DNA from: Flavobacterium sp.
GTDB lineage: Bacteria; Bacteroidota; Bacteroidia; Flavobacteriales; Flavobacteriaceae
Reading direction: 5' to 3'
Length of the DNA: 8,902 nucleotides
Assembly (NCBI GenBank): GCA_003449615.1
Contig: DMHA01000391.1
Location: 1-8,902, forward strand
Shown: positions 5,224-8,902 of the stretch, piece after piece
How positions within the stretch are numbered: position 1 is the first letter of the stretch
Layout of the letters: each line of letters starts with the position of its first letter
Notes under the pieces: model-generated
What the model was told of the DNA's origin: nothing
Seen by the model: only the letters and a program-made list of their open reading frames with translations
Database searches by the model: none
Program-made: the position numbers and the translations under genes

Positions 5224-6456
5224 ATGGCAAAACCAAAATTAGAATGTTCTTTCTGTGGCAGAAGAAAACCGGAAACCAATTTGTTGATTGCTGGTATCGA
5301 TGCGCATATATGTGATAAATGTATCGAACAAGCCCACGGAATAGTTTTAGAAGAATTAAAATCTAGCAGCAAAAAACATTTGCCTGCCGATTTAGTGTTG
5401 AAAAAACCAAAAGAAATTAGGGCTTTCCTAGATCAATATGTTATTGGTCAGGACCAAACCAAAAAAGTAATGTCGGTTGCGGTTTACAATCACTACAAAC
5501 GTTTGATGCAACAAGAATTGCACGATGATGTCGAGATTGAAAAAAGTAATATCATAATGGTAGGTCAAACTGGAACTGGAAAAACTTTGGTGGCCAAAAC
5601 CATTGCCAGAATGTTAGATGTTCCTTTGGCAATCGTTGATGCCACAGTTTTGACAGAAGCAGGGTATGTGGGCGAAGATGTCGAAAGTATTTTAACTCGT
5701 CTTTTGCAAGCCGCTGATTATGATTTGACTAAAGCCGAAAGAGGTATCGTTTTTATAGACGAAATTGATAAAATTGCCCGTAAAAGCGACAACCCATCCA
5801 TCACGCGTGATGTTTCAGGAGAAGGCGTTCAACAAGCTTTATTGAAATTATTGGAAGGAACAGTTGTAAATGTTCCGCCAAAAGGAGGCAGAAAACATCC
5901 AGACCAAAAATTTGTTGAGGTCAATACCCAAAACATCTTGTTTATTGCTGGTGGTGCTTTTGATGGAGTTGAAAAAATTATTTCAAAACGATTGAATCGT
6001 CAAGCCGTTGGTTACAGCACTTCGAGAAATGTGGATAATATCGACAAAGACAATTTGTTGCAATACATCATCCCGAAAGACATCAAAGATTTTGGATTGA
6101 TTCCCGAAATCATTGGGCGTTTACCTGTGTTGACACACATGGATCCTTTGGATAGAGAAACCTTGAGAGCCATTTTGACCGAGCCTAAAAATGCCTTAAT
6201 CAAACAATACCAAAAGTTGTTTTTGATGGACGAAGTAGCATTCAACATCACTGACGGGGCATTGGATTTTATTGTAGAAAAAGCTTTAGAATACAAACTT
6301 GGAGCTCGTGGATTGCGTTCGTTGTGCGAAGCCATCCTCACCGATGCGATGTATGAATTGCCAAGCACGGATGAAAAATTACTAGAAATAGATGTGGATT
6401 ACGCCAAAGAAACTTTGAATAGAAATTTATTGAAACGATTGGAAATCGCTTCGTAA
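5224..6456 (+). CDS. clpX: ATP-dependent Clp protease, ATP-binding subunit ClpX
   Basis: A 410-residue AAA+ unfoldase that recognises tagged or specific proteins, unfolds them and threads them into ClpP. The N-terminal zinc-binding domain has C8, C11, C30 and C33. Walker A is GQTGTGKT at 114-121 and Walker B IVFIDEID at 175-182. Pore-1 loop GYVG is at 147-150 and the RKH loop at 223-225. The [12 protein letters not shown] segment at 290-301 and the sensor-2 motif LGARGLRS at 359-366 complete the module. The ClpP-docking IGF tripeptide appears as VGY at 262-264. Length and domain order are normal for ClpX. It lies 80 bases after clpP, with a tandem repeat in between, and a strong terminator follows. 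Confidence 0.97.
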   Translation: MAKPKLECSFCGRRKPETNLLIAGIDAHICDKCIEQAHGIVLEELKSSSKKHLPADLVLKKPKEIRAFLDQYVIGQDQTKKVMSVAVYNHYKRLMQQELHDDVEIEKSNIIMVGQTGTGKTLVAKTIARMLDVPLAIVDATVLTEAGYVGEDVESILTRLLQAADYDLTKAERGIVFIDEIDKIARKSDNPSITRDVSGEGVQQALLKLLEGTVVNVPPKGGRKHPDQKFVEVNTQNILFIAGGAFDGVEKIISKRLNRQAVGYSTSRNVDNIDKDNLLQYIIPKDIKDFGLIPEIIGRLPVLTHMDPLDRETLRAILTEPKNALIKQYQKLFLMDEVAFNITDGALDFIVEKALEYKLGARGLRSLCEAILTDAMYELPSTDEKLLEIDVDYAKETLNRNLLKRLEIAS

Positions 6457-6466
6457 TTCTTTTGAT

Positions 6467-6502
6467 AGATTTGACAACTTTTTGAAAGTTGTCAAATCTT
6501 TT
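6467..6502 (+). terminator. Rho-independent terminator after clpX
   Basis: A perfect 15-bp stem (6467-6481 with 6485-6499), with arms containing GATTTGACAAC and GTTGTCAAATC and a 3-base loop, is followed by TTTATTT. It begins 11 bases after the clpX stop and would end the clpP-clpX transcript. Confidence 0.85.
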
Positions 6503-6525
6503 ATTTCAAGCTCAATGAAAAGCAA

Positions 6526-6561
6526 AATAAAGCTCAAAAATGGATGTTTTTGAGCTTTATT
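6526..6561 (-). terminator. Terminator for the minus-strand operon (possibly bidirectional)
   Basis: A perfect 15-bp stem (6526-6540 with 6547-6561, core AAAGCTCAAAAA) has a 6-base loop. On the minus strand it lies about 25 bases after the stop of the 374-residue gene and continues into TTGCTTTT, so it best serves that gene. It can also back up the clpX terminator 24 bases away. Confidence 0.75.
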
Positions 6562-6585
6562 GGTTTAGGAGGATAGCTTGATAAA

Positions 6586-7710
6586 TTAAAATCTATTTTT
6601 AATGATGTAAAAAGGAATTTCAACACCAATTTTTGCCAAAGCTTCTCTTTGTTGCAGATGATACTTTAAATTGGATAAATCACCTTTAAAGTTAAAGTCG
6701 TTGTATTTTTCCCAATACTCTTCATCATTGTAAATACAATATTTTTTGAGCAACTCCTTGTTTTTGGTTACGTAATTTTTAAAAAAATGATAAACTTCAA
6801 AAAATTCTTGACCTTTAAAAAATAGCGTGGTTTTGTTGTCTATTTTGCAACATACAACACTTTTTTTAAGAGTTAAATTGTACTGCAAATCAGAAGGAGC
6901 TGGATCAAAAACAGCGTAATACTTTACAATCCAATCGTTGTAATTTTGCTCGGTTTGAAGTGTTTTACTTTGATGATTGGCATTATGAATTGGCTTGAAA
7001 TTCAAAACCAAATAGTCTTTTATTTTCTTTAAATCAGAGTATAAACTTGTAAATGGAGTCCATTTCATAATAGGTTGAAAAACATTGAACTCCCCAATTC
7101 TTTCAGACAAAATAGCATATTTATCAACCCAATAACATAATTGTTCAAAGTCTAACAATTTTGGAGGATTAGTACATATTTCAGCAAAGGCTTTTCCGGC
7201 AGCATTTACTTTATAAAGATATTCAGGTGTTTTTACAAAATAGGCTTTTTCATCCTCATCAAAATCCAGACTAGCCTGGCTCTTCAGGTTTTTAATAGTT
7301 TCAGTGGTCATAAAATTGGAACAATCATAAATATCGCTTACAGTTTCGTTACCTATTTCAAAAATAAAATCAGAATAATTATTTGACTGATTGCCAACAA
7401 ACCGATACCCTGTTTTTCCACAATTATCGCAAAGGCTATTCTCAGCGCTACATTTTCCTGAATAAGAAATTAAATAATCATCACCGCTATTTTTGTGCGC
7501 TAGAAATAATTCTTCTACTTTCTCCAAAAATACTTCCTTGGTGGCATCTTGATAGGTTTTTGCATCATCCAAAAGGATTTCCAACCCAGCAACATTCATT
7601 TCGGCAAAAGCATTTATAATAAGCTCTGCCTTTGTTGGTTCTATTGAAGCATCGCCCTGATTGTCTAAGGCTAGAAGTGCATCGAGTAGTTTTTGTTGTT
7701 CTGGGGTCAT
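6586..7710 (-). CDS. Unrecognised 374-residue protein with a small cysteine cluster
   Basis: I do not recognise a characterised family. The protein is soluble, with no signal peptide or membrane segment. Residues 1-75 are predicted mostly helical and acidic. Residues 80-130 carry C87, C94, C97 and C130, including CDNC, within a GKC...GYRFVGNQSNNYSDFIFEI...YDCSNF block that could bind a metal ion. I have an uncertain memory of similar blocks in other Bacteroidetes hypothetical proteins. Residues 131-374 are rich in aromatic and lysine residues, with two adjacent cysteines (VVCCKID) late in the chain, and end in KNRF. The start at 7710 is the first ATG after the KilA-N stop, with an 8-base gap, so it is almost certainly the last gene of the same transcript. 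A role with the KilA-N protein is inferred from position only. Confidence 0.8.
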   Translation of the reverse strand: MTPEQQKLLDALLALDNQGDASIEPTKAELIINAFAEMNVAGLEILLDDAKTYQDATKEVFLEKVEELFLAHKNSGDDYLISYSGKCSAENSLCDNCGKTGYRFVGNQSNNYSDFIFEIGNETVSDIYDCSNFMTTETIKNLKSQASLDFDEDEKAYFVKTPEYLYKVNAAGKAFAEICTNPPKLLDFEQLCYWVDKYAILSERIGEFNVFQPIMKWTPFTSLYSDLKKIKDYLVLNFKPIHNANHQSKTLQTEQNYNDWIVKYYAVFDPAPSDLQYNLTLKKSVVCCKIDNKTTLFFKGQEFFEVYHFFKNYVTKNKELLKKYCIYNDEEYWEKYNDFNFKGDLSNLKYHLQQREALAKIGVEIPFYIIKNRF

Positions 7711-7718
7711 AGTATAAA

Positions 7719-8543
7719 TTATTTTAATTTTTTGAGGACACTACTTTCAACCAACGATTTCATTTGGGTAATGGCAACTTTGTTCAGTTGTAATAATCTA
7801 TCGGATTGTGATAAACCTTGTTGAATAAGTAACGCATTGATGCTTTCCAGATTGCTCAAAACAACCAATTGTTCCAAACTACTATAATCTCTAATGTTTC
7901 CTTTTGTATCTTTATTGGTTTCTCGCCAGGCCGTGGCAGTGATGCCAAAAAGAGCCACGTTCAACAAATCGGCTTCGTTGGCATAGACTAGATTGGATTG
8001 TTGCGATGTGATTTCTTTCGGAATTAAATTTTCTTTGATAGCATCGGTATGAATGCGGTAATTGATTTTAGAAATAGTGCGTTGCAAATTCCATTCTAGT
8101 TGCAAGCGATTGTTTTCGTCGGATTTAAGGCGTTGAAATTCTTTGATTAAGTAAAATTTAAACTCTGCACTCAACCAAGTAGCAAATTCAAATGCTATGT
8201 CTTTATGTGCAAAAGTGCCGCCATATCGGCCTGTTTTTGACACAATACCTGTTGCATTGGTAACTTCTATCCATCGTTTTGGAGTGAGTGAAAAGCTGTT
8301 GGAACCCGACAAGTTTTTAATTCCATCGAATTCGATGGAATTAAAATCGGGATTATTGAATTTTTCCCATAATCCTATAAATTCAATAGTACTGCGATTT
8401 CGCATCCAGTTCTGCAAAATGTAATCACTTCGTTCTGCATCGCGATGACGAGCCAAGTCTGTTAGCGAAATAAAATCTTCGTTATTGCTTTCGTACAAAA
8501 CAATTTCAAAACCTTGTACGTTGATTTTCTTGTTTTTTGCCAT
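7719..8543 (-). CDS. KilA-N domain DNA-binding protein
   Basis: A 274-residue protein. Residues about 18-140 match the KilA-N domain: FISLTDLARHRD at 24-35, ILQNWMRNRSTIEFIGLWE at 42-60, FSLTPKRWIE at 84-93, and the conserved block SKTGRYGGTFAHKDIAFEFA at 102-121, followed by TWLSAEFKFYLIKEFQRLK. This domain, known from phage and large DNA virus proteins, binds DNA. Residues about 185-265 form a second conserved unit (YANEADLLNVALFGITATAW, then NIRDYSSLEQL and LNKVAITQM) that I associate with bacterial KilA-N proteins, often near restriction-modification or other accessory loci. The start at 8543 lies 12 bases after the preceding stop, and the end is 8 bases before the next gene, so it is mid-operon. 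A perfect 32-bp palindrome lies in its coding sequence. The DNA target and biological role are unknown. Confidence 0.9.
   Translation of the reverse strand: MAKNKKINVQGFEIVLYESNNEDFISLTDLARHRDAERSDYILQNWMRNRSTIEFIGLWEKFNNPDFNSIEFDGIKNLSGSNSFSLTPKRWIEVTNATGIVSKTGRYGGTFAHKDIAFEFATWLSAEFKFYLIKEFQRLKSDENNRLQLEWNLQRTISKINYRIHTDAIKENLIPKEITSQQSNLVYANEADLLNVALFGITATAWRETNKDTKGNIRDYSSLEQLVVLSNLESINALLIQQGLSQSDRLLQLNKVAITQMKSLVESSVLKKLK
8315..8346. repeat. Perfect 32-bp palindrome inside the KilA-N gene
   Basis: The left arm TTTTAATTCCATCGAA (8315-8330) is followed immediately by its exact reverse complement (8331-8346), centred on GAATTC with no spacer. It codes for about residues 66-76 of the KilA-N protein (the FNSIEFDGIK stretch). 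It could be a binding site for a dimeric DNA-binding protein or could form a hairpin in mRNA. Confidence 0.9.
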
Positions 8544-8555
8544 TGTGTTCTTGTT

Positions 8556-8902
8556 TTATTTCCAACCCAAAACTTCAATAATTTGGTTTCGGTAGGTGGT
8601 GGCTATTTGTTTTGGGGTGTTGCGAATGTATTCTTCGGCTAAAGCACTTTCAGAGCCTTTTAAATTTTGTAAATATTCGATTCTATCGTTTGGGTCGATT
8701 GTTTTAATAACAACTTTTTCTTCATTTCTTATCTCCCAATTTTCAGGAAGATTTGTCCAAATTACGGCATCAAAATCAGTGTTTTGAATCCAGTTTTTGA
8801 TGTTTTCTTTAAACGAAAATTTTATTGGAGAAAATTCATCTTTAGTTTTATCATAATATCCAATGCTTTTTCTTCCAGAACCTTCTCGAACGGCAAGATT
8901 TA
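8556..8902 (-). CDS. Unrecognised protein, C-terminal 114 residues (runs off right edge)
   Basis: On the minus strand the frame is open from the window edge to a TAA at 8556-8558, encoding 114 residues that end in YRNQIIEVLGWK. Readable stretches include NLAVREGSGRKSIGYYDKTK near the cut, FDAVIWTNLPENWE in the middle, and DRIEYLQNLKGSESALAEEY towards the end. The alternation of charged and aromatic residues and the lack of hydrophobic runs suggest a soluble globular protein. I cannot assign a family with confidence. It ends 12 bases before the KilA-N start, so it is an upstream member of the same operon, and the operon promoter must lie beyond the window. Confidence 0.75.
   Translation of the reverse strand, partial: NLAVREGSGRKSIGYYDKTKDEFSPIKFSFKENIKNWIQNTDFDAVIWTNLPENWEIRNEEKVVIKTIDPNDRIEYLQNLKGSESALAEEYIRNTPKQIATTYRNQIIEVLGWK

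Noticed and set aside
6012..6368. 118-residue minus-strand open frame within clpX
   Set aside because: clpX is unambiguous on the plus strand here, and the antisense translation shows no domain.
8596..8787. 63-residue plus-strand open frame near the right edge
   Set aside because: It lies opposite the partial minus-strand gene, which is open across the whole region and ends 12 bases before the next gene.

Overview
The window reads as chromosomal DNA from a member of the Bacteroidetes, most likely Flavobacterium or a close relative. Three things point there: the AT-rich composition, starts preceded by A-rich sequence instead of Shine-Dalgarno sites, and -7 boxes of the Bacteroidetes form TAnnTTTG. 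The protein sequences agree, for example the NINKIATLRN start of PdxJ and the NadK N-terminus. This assignment is from recognition, not from a database search.

Layout. (1) Positions 1-780, minus strand: a two-CBS plus ACT-like regulatory protein, followed after 3 bases by the first 39 codons of NAD kinase, which runs off the left edge. (2) Positions 915-2837, plus strand, divergent from region 1: pdxJ (vitamin B6 synthesis), a YbfF-type alpha/beta hydrolase, and a small four-helix membrane protein of the 'phage holin family' type. A palindromic, repeat-rich spacer lies between the first two. (3) Positions 2891-6502, plus strand: the tig-clpP-clpX protein quality-control cluster, with promoter-like boxes before tig and clpP and a strong terminator after clpX. 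(4) Positions 6526-8902, minus strand, convergent with clpX: three tightly spaced genes. These are the 3' part of an unrecognised gene, a KilA-N domain protein, and a 374-residue orphan with a small cysteine cluster. This is the accessory-looking part of the window.

How the genes fit together. Trigger factor meets nascent chains at the ribosome, and ClpX unfolds substrates into the ClpP peptidase chamber. The gene order tig-clpP-clpX is widely conserved in bacteria. The left half holds cofactor and housekeeping genes (NADP and PLP supply) that look ordinary for the group.

The most unusual signals are: a perfect 32-bp palindrome inside the KilA-N coding sequence; promoter boxes nested in the arms of hairpins upstream of both tig and clpP; a 14-bp unit repeated three times that ends exactly at the clpX start codon; and the KilA-N/orphan operon itself, whose job cannot be read from this window. 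I see no RNA genes, CRISPR array, transposase or integrase.
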